The notes: a model not told the origin generated them from the sequence alone. 64,000 nt of DNA from Stenopsyche tienmushanensis (GCA_008973525.1 WACJ01000466.1:29801-93800), one strand, 5' to 3'; numbered from the stretch's first letter, positions 25,840 to 40,240 are shown. Numbers and translations: made by a program.

Positions 25840-26300
25840 AGTAAGAAGGGGCGATCGTTGGTGTGAGGATTTGGCAAGAAGGTTGTGTATATCTGGTCTG
25901 GCGAGTGTGAATCGAGGAGGAGCAGCCTGTGGGCACACGGACGATAAATAAATGACACGAGACGTATAAATACGTGCAACCCTTTCATTAGTCGGCCGAT
26001 GGCGATTAAACTGGAATAAACCATCCATTAAACAGATTCCTGCAGCAACCGATGCGGGAGATATCGGACATCTTTATACCTACCAGCCACCTTCGTGCCC
26101 ACTTATCCACCAGGATCTCGCACCAATTTTCACCTATTATTCAATTCCTATTTATTCCGTTTTGTATTGTTTTAAGCCAAATGAGTCGATACTAACCTAC
26201 CATTAAATGGAGGATCAGCGTGGAGAATTATAACCCTTTTTACTGTACAATTATCGACGGTGGAGTTTCGGTCGAACGTGTTATGCCTAACTAATATATT
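25840..26300. other. GC-elevated non-coding island
   Basis: Contains GATAAATAAATGACACG, ATTAGTCGGCCGATGGCG, and CATCTTTATACCTACCAGCC. Two overlapping antisense ORFs show no domain and no acceptor. Candidate enhancer. Confidence 0.35.
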
Positions 26301-26899
26301 TAAAGGGTTTAATGTGGTCATGATATGCATGGACAGTATAAAGGTGTCCGATTAAATACCATTAGATATAAATCATATTTATATATTTTTTCCCTTTTTT
26401 TATACGTTTTTACTATATTTAAGACTAGAACCTGTCTTTTGAAGCTTGATTTTATTTGTCAGTAAAAACAAATATGTATATGTAATAATTGTCAATGGAT
26501 GTCAGAAATTGAATGTTACTAAAAACATCATACAATAGATTGTTTCAGTAGCTTTAAGCATTTATATTTTGAATGTCTGATTTATTTTTGTATTAATAAA
26601 TGTTATATTGGATAAAATGTCTGAATAGTGATCCAAAATTTTGGGTTTGTACCTGAATCCCTATGATATCTCAACTCAAATCAAATATATGTGAATAACG
26701 ATCGCTTGAGGGTGATTGCACACCTGTAGTCTCACTTACAAACGCCTCTTGATCATTGATATCGTTTCGTGGTTAAAGCCATGAGTCTACAATTCAAAGC
26801 AGATACCGTCCGAATTAAATTATCGAAGTCTTTGTCCAGAATACATATTAAAGAATCTTAAAAATGTCTCTTAAATTCTCATTTCAAATATTTTATATT

Positions 26900-27290
26900 A
26901 TTCTATTGAAAGAAATAAATTAATTGAAGGATTGTACTATGTGTTTTTATGACTGGGTGGAATCGCCTCCTCGAAGTGTTGAAGGAAGGAAACATCCTTG
27001 CAGTAATTTTCCAGATTGAGTTATTACACAAAATGTGTATAGTCGGTGTCCGTTTTGCGTTATAAACGACGCGCAACGAGGGAGGCTCTATTAATAAAGC
27101 CTTCAGAATATATTTCTGAGATAAGGATGTCATGTTGCATGTTTCGTTCGCATTTCCTTATGAAGGCGTGGTAACATGTAACAAATAGCCGGAATCCAAA
27201 CATGAAATCGCTGCTTTGTAAATTATACTGCTTTGATAGCGTTGCAATTTTAAATGCAACGGGCGAAAAGGAAAATTATCTTGTTCTAGA
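26900..27290. other. non-coding island
   Basis: Balanced stretch including GAATCGCCTCCTCGAAGTG, ACGACGCGCAACGAGGGAGG and AATGCAACGGGCG. No supported coding frame. Candidate regulatory element. Confidence 0.3.
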
Positions 27291-28319
27291 GTATGTATGA
27301 GATTTATGGAAACTCGAAACATATAAATAGTAAATGCTATAACACGTACACCAACTAATAGCAGTTACGAAAATATTTATTTTAACTATTTGAATTGCAT
27401 CGATTGCAAACCTATTGCATCATGAAATGAAGAATTACTCCACCATTACCGTGTGACGAAATGACGGTCAGTTGTGAATCTCAATTTAATGAATTATAGT
27501 TTCCGCTGTTAGATATTTTGTCACTCATTTCATCATTTCTACTATAACCATAACTCTAAGATTTTATAAGGAATAAATCTAAGATTTTTATTTGCGCATT
27601 TGCATTACAAGTTTATATTATTATATATAGTTGATTTTTAGTATGACTTAGAGATAAAAACTTTATTTGTGGGTCTAGTGAATTCTGGAAGAATATCGTT
27701 TATATCATATAACATGCTATAAGAAGTCAAGTATAAAGAAATATAATCTTAAATACTATCAAATTTAAATAATAATAGAATACTAACAGTGATTGGAAAG
27801 AAATAAATATATCATGACGTTGGCATATCAAGAGTTAGGCTGGCATATCCCATTTAATGAGACATTTTTATCGATTATGGAATACTGAGTATGATTTGTT
27901 CGCAAACGGTATTTCTTTTTAAGCATAATCTTTTCGAGGGCAAGTCTATCAATTTTATACACATGTTCGTCGAGTGTTACTCAAATTCAGTTATCCATAG
28001 TTACTAAAATTCATTAATTTTCATATATCTGAGTCTAAATCCAATATATTATACATTTATCAATCAAAATCAGGTACATTTAAATCAAAGCAAATCACAT
28101 ATCGTTAAATTACAATATTTAAAGACTCAAGTTTAATAACAAAAAGAATAAGGGATATACAAAAATTTGAACAATTTGTGGCATCCTTGTCCATTAGATA
28201 CATGAGATCTTCAGAAGCTGGCTTTGTATTCAAAGTTGTATAGTTAAATCTAGAGATTTATTCATATTATTTAATGACGTATTTTTATGATAGTTATAAA
28301 TATGAGAGTTATAAGGTGT

Positions 28320-28420
28320 ATTGATGTCATTAAGCATGCTGCGTGTACAATATGTACGCGCATCAATAGATGCCTCACGCATTGACAGGATTATTAATGG
28401 AAGATAATTGATTTGACGAC
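28320..28420. other. small island with near-palindrome
   Basis: GCGTGTAC (28341-28348) and GTACGCGC (28354-28361) form a near-perfect inverted pair around AATAT, followed by CATTGACAGGATTATTAATG with homeodomain-like ATTA cores. Possible compact regulatory element. Confidence 0.25.
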
Positions 28421-28909
28421 TCTAATCGTTTTTATAGCTTTTTTTTACAAAACATAATTATTATTTGGTAGACGAACAGCAAAAAAATGCCTAGGTATAT
28501 ATTCATTTTCACAGCTTTTGTACGACGGCTTACTGTCTTGTTGGAATATTTCAACCATGTTAACATATCCTTTTAAACATTATTATTTTCTAAAAAAACA
28601 TATTGTTTAGTGACAAACTGTTAAGTTGGGAACATCTTTTCAGAAGACAATGTTCGATTTCGTATTTTGATCTCCAATTTCTGAAGAAGTTGATTACTAG
28701 AAATATTGAACATATTAATGATACAATACATAAACGTAATCTTTATAACAAATCAAAATACATTGATAATTACTATTACTTTTTATTTTCTTATTATGTT
28801 ATTTTATATTTTGATAATACATACATCTTTGTTAATGAATATCTAGTTCATCTTATCTGTAGTCGAATCCTTATTGGACATGGAACGTTTGTGTTGTTAT
28901 AATTGAATA

Positions 28910-29430
28910 TAAATTTGCGGAAGGAGCTAATAAATAGAATTAAGTGTCGGTGAGCATCGCCCACTTTAATATGTAAGCTCTCAAAGCCGCAACAAAGAAA
29001 GAATCGCTAAGGATAATTTGGAAATGCACATTTTGCTTAACAAAATATTTGATTAGTATTCCATTAAATTCCACTCGAGGCGTTCACAATGAACACCGAA
29101 GAGATTGAAAGGCCCTTTTTTAACTCGGCGAAAATTCGCAAAACTCTTGAAAGGAAAATGTTGAAAAGTGTCGGTGTCTATATATTGGTATTACTCCGGG
29201 AAAAGCTATTTCGATCCTTTGGAAAATCCCTTAGAAATCGGTTATGGTTTGGGGGAGTGGAGGATAATCCACAAAACAAAAGGCGAGCCGAAGGCGAAAG
29301 ACGAGGTTTCAAAAGAAAAATCTTTGTTGTTATTCGAGAGATGGGGTGGTGGTAAACTCCCCTGCCATTTTTCAATTCGAGCAGATGCTCGCTTTGTAGA
29401 AATACTTTGGAAAATCTTTTCGGTAATGTT
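28910..29430. other. island with overlapping incidental ORFs
   Basis: Several overlapping frames of 65-106 codons run on both strands around 29089-29562. Overlap of three frames and lack of any family motif argue that none is a gene. The sequence is less AT-rich than its surroundings (GGAGTGGAGGATAATCC) and may be regulatory or a decayed element. Confidence 0.3.
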
Positions 29431-29778
29431 ATGACTTAACACCCATAATCCATTATATACGTATACATATTTATTATGGGGTGTTTTTATCGACGCTCTA
29501 TAATCAAAACGCTTGTAATATATTTCTTTTGACATATTTATATCCAAACAAATTAATTTCATTTTAATCGAAAATTGTTATTCAATTGAAAATATCTCTA
29601 AGAATTATAATACTAAAAAAAAATTATAAATGACACTTTCCGTTTATACTTTATCACTTTTTTTAGTCACAGTGGTACTGGAATGATGGACATACAAAAT
29701 CCATAAAAATATTGCTCGTATGTATATATTTATATATATTATTTTAATTACTTAAAGCGTTACTAATCGTGTTATTTT

Positions 29779-29977
29779 AGGTTTTTAAAGGGCAAAATTA
29801 TATTTTAACGTTTACCTTTATCTAATATTTCGAACCACCGATTGGGGTTCATTTTCAAGGATTAACTGGTTATCCTTGAAATTTTAAAAGTTAATCCTTG
29901 AGAATGAACCCGACAAGCGGTTCGAAATATCGGATAAGGTAAAAAAATCGTTTTTAACTTTTTGCCTAAAAACCTTA
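29779..29977. mobile_element. foldback/MITE-like long imperfect inverted repeat
   Basis: Arms of about 89 bases (29779-29867 and 29889-29977) are imperfect reverse complements. The left arm contains ATTTCGAACC, GGTTCATTTTCAAGGATTAA; the right arm, reversed, reads ATTTCGAACC, GGTTCATTCTCAAGGATTAA. The spacer is only about 21 bases. GTTTTTAAAGGGCAAA and GGTTTTTAGGCAAA form the outer ends. RNA from it would fold into a long hairpin. Confidence 0.75.
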
Positions 29978-30589
29978 ACGCGATCGAACACAGGCTATTT
30001 GTCAATATTTTGATAATTAAAATAATTTAAATATGACTCGCGTAAATCTGAAAAACTCAATATATATATACGTATATATCTGATGAATACTAGCTTTAAT
30101 TTTGTTGAAAAGAGCTTTCCTGCTTAGGTGGATTGGGAATGGCAAGTTAAATGATATAATATGTGTTAAGTTAAGAGCTTTCAGTTCTGATATTGCCAGT
30201 AGCTGGCGAATGGATGAAGCTTGTCGTAAATTTTTCCTTCTTTTCACTAACATGCCACACATTATTTAATATAGCCTCTGAAAAGAAAATCTTGTGTATA
30301 ATATTTTCAGGTATGGATTTTTAAATTATTTTTTTAGGAATCTCTTTTGAATGCAAAAAATAGGTTTAAATTTAAATTCGTGTATTAAAATCTAAGTAAA
30401 TTCATTATTCTTTACAATAACTAATTCATTTAAATGTATGATACAATTAGGTAGAATATTTTGAAATGGAAGCAATTTGTAGATTTGATCCTGATAATAT
30501 TTCATATTTTTTATCATCCTGTAACCGTCACATGCCTGGAATTTAAATGACAATCATGCAGAGGCACATATGCAAATTTGAAGCAAAGT

Positions 30590-30840
30590 AGTGAGGTAAG
30601 TTGATGATACCAGTAAGCGCCATGTTGGCAATGTCAAAGGGGGACACGACTGGTCGTGGGGGTAAAACCCACCCTCTTGTGAATTCATCTCGCTGCTCTA
30701 TGGAAATTTGAATTTAGCAGCTCAGCTGCTCATTACATATTCATATCTCGTGCTGCCCTCTGCTTCAGCAATGCGAACCAACAGCTCTGAACCCCCATCG
30801 ACCCAAACCCTTCGACCACCCCCGAGGACAAACTATGCTG
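30590..30840. other. GC-elevated non-coding island
   Basis: Contains AGTAAGCGCCATGTTGGCAA, an E-box palindrome AGCAGCTCAGCTGCT (30716-30730) followed by CATTACATATTCATAT, and GACCACCCCCGAGGAC. No ORF. Candidate enhancer with bHLH and homeodomain-type sites. Confidence 0.4.
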
Positions 30841-32729
30841 AAACAAACTTATGCTGAATCAAAAATACACAATAGGAAAATTGGTATGCGGACAATAGGA
30901 CGCTCAATATGCTGCAAGCGACTTCACCGAGTAAACAGTAATTCTAAATCATACAGAATATATCAATCAAGTGTGTGGATAGGAAGGTGAACTCATGCAA
31001 GGAAATATTATGTAAATACAGAAAAAAAATCTTTTTAGAAAGTAAAATCACCAATTTATTTTTTCATCCCATAGTGTTTGAGTTAGCTTCATCCATTATA
31101 AATCAAAAATATTTTAACAACTTATCCGAAATTCATTTTAAGGTTCATGATCTATCATGGTTCATAATAACGAACATCTAATACATTTTCATTCTAATTT
31201 TACATGTATCACAATAAAATTAATGAAAATGTTCATAAAAAAATCTGTTAACACTGTTCTCTGTTTTAAATTTTGTTGGGATTTTTCTTTGTATCGTAAT
31301 ACTATTGTTGTTTAAATCAATCTAACCATGCTTTTGATAGTCTGGCCAAGAACCTAGCTAGTATTATTAATTTTCAATCGTCAATGCTGATAAATGCTGT
31401 ACTACTCGAATAAAATTGTAAATACACGAGTTGAAATTTTCAAATTTAACATTAAACAATATATAATAAAGTAGTCAATTGTCAAACTCTCTTATGAATA
31501 CCTTGATTTACCCACCTTGAGTAATCCACCTTAAAAATATTCCCTAAAATAAAGAAATAAAACAATACTACGCTATCTACTAATAGTGTTTTTTATAAGT
31601 TTGCATTACTCATTTTGAGACACTTTTCAGATTATAAATCATAAAAAATAAGTTACATTTTTTACATAAACGTGTTTGATTACATTAAAAATGTACAATT
31701 TGTGTGCCCATGTATAAAATGATAAACACACTTTAAAAAGTTAGGTACATGCCTGTATATGTATATACAGAAGACTTTTTGAAGAAATCGAATGAGAACC
31801 TGTCTTGGGTTTCATAAATTTATAGCCGACAGGAATATTAAAAACTTCCCCCTTATGCAAATTTAAAGTTATGATTAAAATTAGCCGTCAAAAATTCTGA
31901 ATTTTGAGATAATTTGAAAGCTTCGAAAAAAACGTATATCGATAGTTAAATATTGATTAAATTTAAAAAAAAAATATTAGTAATTTGTGTGGCTTAGTTT
32001 ATGAAAGACAAAATGTTCGTCGTCTTATTAAAGATATATTTTATCATATATTTATATAGACAACTATAGTATAATAGTTTGGATTCATTTGAGTATAATA
32101 CTATTTCATCTTTTAATAAAAACTTTTTGATTAGAATTAATCTTTATTGTATTGAAAAAAAAATTCTAAATCCCTTTTAAAATTTAGACCGTACTCAATT
32201 TAAGAGGTCATATCTCAATAGTAATAAGTTAGTGTTCAGTATTTCATATGAATCGTTTTATGCACTGCCCATCTTTGTGGAATCAATCATCAGTTCTTCT
32301 TCATTATAACTCTCTCTGATTAAATCTAGATTTTAAATAATCTATTAACTCTTTTGCCAATATAAAAAAGTATAATTATTAATGTTGTTACTTTTCTTAA
32401 AATGAATCAAAGAAGTAGTATTTGGGAGTAAAAAATAAACTTTCATGATGTGTTCAGGATATTTTTTAGTGTGTCAGAGAAAATAATTAAAAAAATCAAT
32501 TAAATTACAATGAAAAATATAAATGAAATATTGACGTTATTCGACATTTTGGCAATTACCAATATACCTTTCGAAATTTTAGGGGTGGAATTCTTCTAGG
32601 TAAATTCATTTTTAATATCGAGCTTTGGTTTTCTTTAGTCCATGACTATATGGATGATTACATTTAAGCACATGTATATTTGTATATCTAATCATCGTGT
32701 TATGTAAATGAGAATACGTTCATCAGATC

Positions 32730-33730
32730 ATTTATCTCACGATGACCAGCAAATCCGTGACAATTGTTTCCTGCTCGTCTACATGCACATCATGACATCA
32801 CATCTATCTTAATCAATGATTGATATCAAAAGTAATCAATGAAAATATTGAAGCTGTTATTATTTTTTACAACCGCATAGCGGTTCGTTCCAATGTCCAA
32901 CGGTCATAGGGCGTGTGTAAGAAAATAGATCGTGGTAATAATTGGCGTTGAATAAACACTCGAAGCCGGTATGAACACTATAATCGGTGGTCAGTTGTAA
33001 AAATATTATGTGCGATATGAAAATTGGATAATGTGAAATATTGAAGGATGATGTGACAGCTGGCATCAGGTGTTGCAGCAGCCCTTTCTGGACCGTTGAC
33101 GATTTGTTTTCACAGCGGTGTTATGGATTATTAGAGAGGCTTGCACAATAACGAAACAGGATTTACTGCTTTCTGAACGCCTTTATGTGCGTACGGTCGA
33201 ACAGGATCATTTCGTGGGGTATTATTAAAATTTTATAAGGACAGAGATTAAATGAAATGGACGATCTATCAATTTTATACATTTTTTTCAACTACCTATA
33301 ACGAATTGAATATTTTTTCAATCGCATAAAAGCGCATGATTTTTTATAACGAGCAAGGTGGATAATGAGACGACCATATGTGAAAAACGTGCTGGTTGAA
33401 TAGGTATCGACTATCGGACGGTAGAGGGTCGTATTAAAGGTCTATAGTGATTCCTTATTTACTTTAGAAATTGTATTTATATTTATTGGTGTGTCTGTTT
33501 AATTGTTTGTTATGCGGCTGGTGGAGGTGAGTCAGCAGTTCCCGCCAAACACTGACCAGGTATTATTGAAGGAGTTGGGTGAGAGGTGAGAAAGGGGGAT
33601 TTTTTTGGTGTACAAAAAAACCGGATTAGGTTGTATTAAGACGTCAACGTCACGAATTTTGATACTCTGTTATGAAGACGTTGTGTTCCTGACGCTACCT
33701 GGCGAGAATGGAATGCTTAAGGACTGACTC
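32730..33730. other. cluster of non-coding islands
   Basis: Includes TTAATCAATGATTGATATC (paired PBX-like ATCAAT), ATAATCGGTGGTCAGTTG, and around 33520-33600 the patch TGCGGCTGGTGGAGGTGAG followed by CCCGCCAAACACTGACCAGG. The antisense ORF at 32860-33066 has no splice sites. Candidate regulatory cluster. Confidence 0.35.
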
Positions 33731-36169
33731 TGCCTATCTGGTGATGACTATCAATTCTAATTGAATAAAACACTATAGACTCATTATATATATACATATA
33801 AAATATTTATCGTAGGATCAACGATTTATGTCTGCATTGATTCTAACACAATAAAAAATTAAGTAAAACATCATCAGAAGCGAATTTATATGAAAATATT
33901 GAACACTTCACTATTTTCCATTTTAAACGTCTAAACTTAATCGATAGTTATTAAAATTATTTATTAAATCATTGATTTTAAGGTTATAATATTGATCTTA
34001 ATTTTTTTCTAGCTTTTTTAAGCCTCAATACTTTTGAAGGGATATTTAACTGAATTAATGTTAAAATGACAAAGAGTTAAAACAGCGGAATATTCGTCCA
34101 TGTTAAATATTTGTATTCATGAACAAAAAAGTGCAAACCAAGGGATTACCATACATGTGAATATCAAGGGACCACAACGACAATTTGCAGACAATCTGTT
34201 TCGTTCGAGATCAATCATCCGATTATTGGTCTAGGACTACGTTTCCCAACCTTTTCCAACTCTATATTTATGTAAAAGAAAATTCTATCATTATACTCTC
34301 CTCCTCTTTATAGATTTTAAAATAAGTTTTGTTTTTCTCCTTATTATTACATATTGCATAATTTAATTGTGCAAATTTTACCACATTATTTGCAAGCTGA
34401 ATATATAGTTTAAATCATTCCACATCCATTCATTTAAAGAAATTAAATACAAACATTATTCCAACTCTCAGTAAGCTGCAAAAATATATTTTTTAAGACA
34501 CTTTTTTAGTTGTTTAAGTTTAGTTTTATATAAAATTGTTTGTTAAGGTTTTAATAGTCTCTTTCATTTTTGATAAGAATTACGTTGATCATTAGAGTAT
34601 TTTATCTGATTTTTTTTTTTAGTTTAATTGAGCACACTCCAAATTGAAAATGATATATTTGCATTTTGTTGACTTTCAATATTTTTGTTAATTTTATCAA
34701 TATGGCTCCATTAATATATATATTATTGGCTATTTAAGATACGAACGGATTACACTAATTTAAGATGATGAAATAGAAACACATCGTAAGTAACTGAATT
34801 TATGCAGACATATTTTCTTCTTGAATTTAATTAATGGCAGAATTTAAAAAATATGATTAATCCTATGTTATACGAATATTGCTTTCTAAATATTTATCCA
34901 TTGAATATCAAATGCACTTCTTTAAATAAGATTTTATAAATTTTATATGCAGTGTATTTAATTTTGTAATACAGCAAGGAAAATTGATGTTTTAACTTGT
35001 CGACCACGGTGATTTTAGCGAAAAAGGATTATCAGAGTATAAAAAATTAAATAAGTAAGTCTTATTAGGGGTGTCTTCAAGCGAAAGGGAAGTCTTAAAT
35101 ATCACTAAGATCTCAGAATGACAACAATTTTTCCAATATTTTATCTCTGGATTACATTCTATAACGCACTTATCTTAAATTATGAAATATTGATAAATTA
35201 GCTATAAATGAAGTTAATTTTATTTAGAAACAAAATCTTCATTATAAAAAAATATATTTATGACTGGATTGCCAAATTATAAATAATTGAGATTACATTT
35301 CAATTAGTATTCAATGTGTAAGTAGATTATATAATTTTTAGAGGTAAACTTTATTTAAGTCAATAAGATACCACTAACAAACTTGAAGTTATACAATAAG
35401 AGTCCATGAACTAAATTATTATATCAACACTTGGTCGATTGTCGGATATGTTAGTATTGTAGCAAATTTGGCCAAAGTCTTTCACCATGACTGTCATTGA
35501 ATTAAGACAATTTGCTTCAATTTGATATAAAAAAATAATAGATGCAATAGAACGGAAGTATTTAATTTGTTCTCAAAAAAATACTAGAATCATTTTTCCT
35601 AATCTACCGTAGTAACTATCGTGGAGTTTGACGATGTTAAAAAATAAACAAATAGGTGATCAAGAAGTTTCCAAAGGCGCCATCTGATACTCAGCCTTAT
35701 TGAAAAATATACTCTCGCAAGAAAAGATTTAAACGATCAGGGGCTTTCAACAGTATGTGCATCTAAATCTCATAAAAATAGCATAGAATCCATTGTTATT
35801 TTTAATTAAAAATTCAAATTATATTTTAATCAATTCAGTGAGAGATTTTAGCATTTCGCTCGAGAGGGTTAAATATTTTTTAGTCTAGTTAAAAGTGAAC
35901 AACCCTTGCGTTTGAATTATTCATGTCTTTAAGTGCTGTAAATATTTTTTGGTTGTTTTTATAAAGGATCGATGAATGCTTTTAAGGATTCATTAATAAA
36001 GTCGAATTTCTAAGAAGTGAGTAATGGAGTAAGATACTTTTTGCGCAAAATTGCTCATCAAATCTAATTGATTACGAATTTTCGATAAAAAATATATAAA
36101 TTTGGATGAATTTCGAACCCGGATTCGAAGAACATGAAGTACTAGGTATAATGAAGGAGTGAAGGTGGA

Positions 36170-36390
36170 GAGGAGAACCTTATTTTCTGCAAATCATTGG
36201 CGCCTGCTCTCTCAGCACGACCCATCAGTGATTTAGGATAACAAGATCATAAAACAATATTCAGGTATCATGTATTATCATAACCAGCATGTCGGTCTGG
36301 CCAGCAGCACGAGTCGTCTCTATGTTTGTCTGTATATACAATATTTGTACAGACGTGTATACACGTTCAGGCGCGTCTATGTACGTGAAT
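36170..36390. other. non-coding island with palindrome
   Basis: GTCTGTA (36328-36334) pairs with TACAGAC (36348-36354) around a short AT spacer, followed by GTGTATACACG, another palindrome. Upstream are ATTGGCGCCTGCTC and ATCAGTGATTTAGG. Candidate regulatory element. Confidence 0.3.
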
Positions 36391-37256
36391 ATGAATAGGT
36401 TGTTTAGAAAAAAAATCTTGGAATTTTACCGAAAGCTCTTAAGACGACAATGATGAAAATTGGATAGAAGTGACGCATATTTTTTATCTTTAGGGATTCT
36501 ATTTATATTTGAGAAAAATAAGTCGATTGACTTAGTTTTAATGCCAATCTATTTTCATGCAAAATTCACTTCAAATTCTTCAAAAATTATGATTTCGCTT
36601 AATTCAATTATATATATATATTTAATTCAAGGTCTTCAAAGCACCTTTTTATTATAAGGGTGTTTTAAATTTAGGATGAAGACTATTTTGTAGCTTAGAT
36701 GTATCTCAACATTTTTTTTCATATTTTCAATATTATCCTCGACAAACGGCCATCTTTTATTAGGAATTGCGAATTTATAGAGTGGTTATATAAAAAAGGG
36801 AATTCTTGTGTAATAAAAATATTTTCTTTTACAAATCAAAATAAATTTTCTAGTATAAATAAATTGCACAAAAAAACATTAAATTAACATCATCTAATAA
36901 CTAACAACTGGGTGATATAATTGGATAATTAAGTCATACGAAAATTTAGACTGTCTGTGAAGTATGTATTTATATAAAATATTAGATTATAGTATTGATG
37001 AGTAAAGTTATTTTACGAAAAAAAAAAAGATTTAGAGGAGAAAACTTATTTTGTTATACATTTCATTTCACATTTTATGTTATCATTGCCTTTCTCAAGG
37101 TGCTAAATCCATTGTCAGATATAGACGATTTATATTGGAGACTTTTTTTTAGTTTTTTGATGATTTTGGTGATTTCCTATTGTCTTTCATGTAGTAAGTT
37201 ACGAGGAAGATTTAATTATAACTCGGAATTTTGTCGTACAAATTTATTATTGATAT

Positions 37257-37335
37257 AAAAATATACAAATGGAGTATCTTATTTTTTTTACATAGTTCCC
37301 TTCATTACAAAAAAAATCCATCGGATAGAAAGCTT
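37257..37335 (+). repeat. stray arm of the 44.4-45.0 kb inverted-repeat element
   Basis: ATACAAATGGAGTATCTTAT, ACATAGTTCCCTTCATTA and CCATCGGATAGAAAGCTTT match, in order, the arms of the mariner-containing inverted repeat at 44427-44975. Only one arm is present here, so it is a solo or truncated copy. Confidence 0.6.
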
Positions 37336-37749
37336 TAGTATTTACTTTTTCAGATACAGGAAATGTCAATACTTCCGATCTTCAAAATTTATTGGTTAGT
37401 CGTGGCTTATACTAAATTTTAGGTTCTAGCTCCTTATACCAATATTTGATCATTACTAGTACAATATTAGTAATAAAATAAATAATGTGAAATAATTTTA
37501 GGTATAAATAAATATATGGGCATTAAAACTTAAAACTAAAAAAAATATTTTATCAAGCAAATCAATTTTAGAAGTTTTTTTTATTATAGAAGTAATGTAT
37601 TTGAATTCTGTATATATCATTTTTTATTGTAGAGTTGCTTCTAGATATCTCAATAAGCATGTTTTGATAAATAATGTTAATAAGTCATTCAAACCATCCG
37701 AGATATGTACACATTTTTCTCTAATCCGTCATAATTGATTTTTTCCTCC

Positions 37750-38340
37750 CTAACAATAGCAATTGTGGTATATGGTTCTAAAGACGAGGATCGCCTGCTT
37801 GGTACGCAACACTAATATGACTGACATCTCAATAGAGAAACCGGTAATGGACTGGCAGTTTCAATAGGGAGCCATATCTTTATAGCTCTGGAATATTTCA
37901 AGAAAAAAATTGTTACAAATCCAATTTAAAATAATTTTCTTTAACGTCAAGCGATCATTTTGCGCATCTCATTATATCATCGATATTTACTAATGATCAT
38001 ATCCATTACCCAAGCGCACCTAGCATTTAACCCAAATTTACGCTTAAAAAACAATAATGAATAGTCCAAATTGCAGTTGAATACGCCGAGTTGCAATAAC
38101 CATGCGTGTAAATAGATTTGAACGGTTGCATTGTTATTGGAACGACCCTCACATTTGTTTGATGTCTATAAATATAATCCGAAATATGATGGACAGCGAC
38201 AACTCCCTGTGGTTTTAAATACGCTTTAAATCACCAACGCATTTGGGTAAGTTTATACAAATATCGAATTACTCTCATGGGACGCATCCCCATCATCCTC
38301 TATGCAGAGTTCATAACTCATTCAACCATGGTGGATTTTT
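37750..38340. other. non-coding island
   Basis: Contains AGACGAGGATCGCCTGCTTG, GAAACCGGTAATGGACTGG and GGGACGCATCCCCATCATCC, the last an imperfect palindrome. No ORF. Candidate enhancer region. Confidence 0.3.
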
Positions 38341-39699
38341 ATTCAACTATTAACACAGTAATTACTAAGTACACAAATGAGTAGCATTCTAATTTAAGTA
38401 TATAAACCAGCTAAAAAAATATTTCTTTATTACAATTAGAACACGATTGTGTATAGAAATATTGGTTTTATGACAGTAAAATTATGAAAGAGAAAGGTGT
38501 CTATTGAGAGAAATTAAAGCAATAGGGTTAAATTGAGATGAATTTGAATTGGCATGCATTAAGTTAGTTGCAATTTGTATACAACACAGTCATATTTAAT
38601 GTAAAATATGATTTTAAAAAACTTCTATTAATAGTTACTACATTATAGTAGCATTTGGTAGTCCAAAAGTTGGCTAAGTGAGTTAGTTTATGAACTCTTA
38701 TTATTAAATTTCGAGTTAAATTATAATTTTTTTTCACCATACTAACAATTTAAAGAGATCGGAAGCTTTTTTCAAAAAAGTTTTTTTTTCAGTTTACACT
38801 TACACTTTATCATGAACAAAATGTTTGGGTATCGCAAAACGTAATAATAACGGCTAGAAAAAAATTGGAACTACTGAAATTGGAAAATATCTAAAAAAAA
38901 ATTCAGTTAACAGAATCAGTTCAATCGAAGCTGTGAATGGCCATTAGAAGTAAGTACTCATTCAGGTCATAATTTGAACCATATTTACCGAACCACAGAA
39001 TTATGTTACATATTTGCTAATATTTTAGACTATGGAATAAAAATGGAGTAATAAATGTACCTCTAAAAATTGTTAAATAATTCCATTCATTTTTCCAACA
39101 AGATCTAATAGACTACAGAAAGCTAATGAAAATAAAACTAGATCGTATATTAGTTACCTTAGTTCTTATTTGATTACAATTGATTGAAAATTAAATCAAG
39201 TCGGTCGTAAGATTATATTCATAACCTAACCTAAAATACAAAGTCAGCCAATTTAGTGGTAGCAATATAATAGTTATTAGATACTTACATTTCCAAAAAC
39301 CTTAAGAGTCAGATTTAACTTACAATCCTTAATTCAATGCTTATTGCATATTCATAATAACTACAATGGAGAGAAAAGGTGCTAAAATTCTGCTAAAGAC
39401 AGGATTATTGATCAGTTTAAACCATCATGAACAATACAAAACAGAGAAATCACTTCCATTCATATTCCTTTCAAATGGCGTTTTGTATTGTTCTAGAAGA
39501 ATCTTCCGGCTTTAACAGATATTATGGAATACTTAATTTTTTTCCAATTCCTGTTATATTTATCAATTAATACGAAGATCGGTTAAAAATATTAAAGCTG
39601 TTGCAATGATAATTTGTATTTGTTATTTTTAATGAACGAGGAATCATTATTTTTTATTGATATATAAGAATAATATTATTTTGAAAAAAAAAAACTCCA

Positions 39700-40240
39700 C
39701 GTGTGTTTGTAAAATATATTAAGAGCTTGGCTCAAAGATCTGTGACATCCACTCCTGTTTCAGATATAAGCTGCCACCGCCGGTCGCCATCCGGATCAGG
39801 AGTAAAAAAAACTGGAATTAACAGGCTATTATTGTCAAAGCCTCTTTTCTTCACAATAACAATAATGATTGTTATCTTCGGGTAAAATATCCCTAAATGC
39901 CTTCTTCACACGTCCAAACAATGCGGTTGGGCCGCGGCCCCATGCTCTAATCCGGCTTACGACCCCTGTTCTTGGACAAATGCCATACAAAATATCTGAT
40001 TTATTTATTTAATGAGTTTCAATCGAAAACGTATTTAAATACGCAATCCATTGCGAAATATAGCTTTGGTGACGAGCTATATTAAAAAATAAATAAACAG
40101 AAAATTGCATCGATGAAGATCGTTCACTTTAAACAGACGCTGTTTGTTTTGGATGTAGAGTTATTCGAGTCGTCGAACAGCTTGTAATTTTACTGTTTCC
40201 AACTTTAAAACGGAGAGATTGCTTGGAATTCGCAACAATT
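39700..40240. other. non-coding island with SOX-like palindrome
   Basis: ACAATAACAATAATGATTGT (39853-39872) places two ACAAT cores opposite an ATTGT, then TTATC (GATA-like). Also ACAATGCGGTTGGGCCGCGG and GATTTATTTATTTAATGAG. A 60-codon ORF here has no splice support. Candidate enhancer. Confidence 0.4.

Noticed and set aside
28603..28902. 99-codon + ORF, Tyr/Ile/Asn-rich
   Set aside because: Composition is what random AT-rich DNA gives; no domain, splice site or neighbour supports it.
29089..29562. Four overlapping ORFs on both strands
   Set aside because: Mutually overlapping frames with no family resemblance; treated as a non-coding island.
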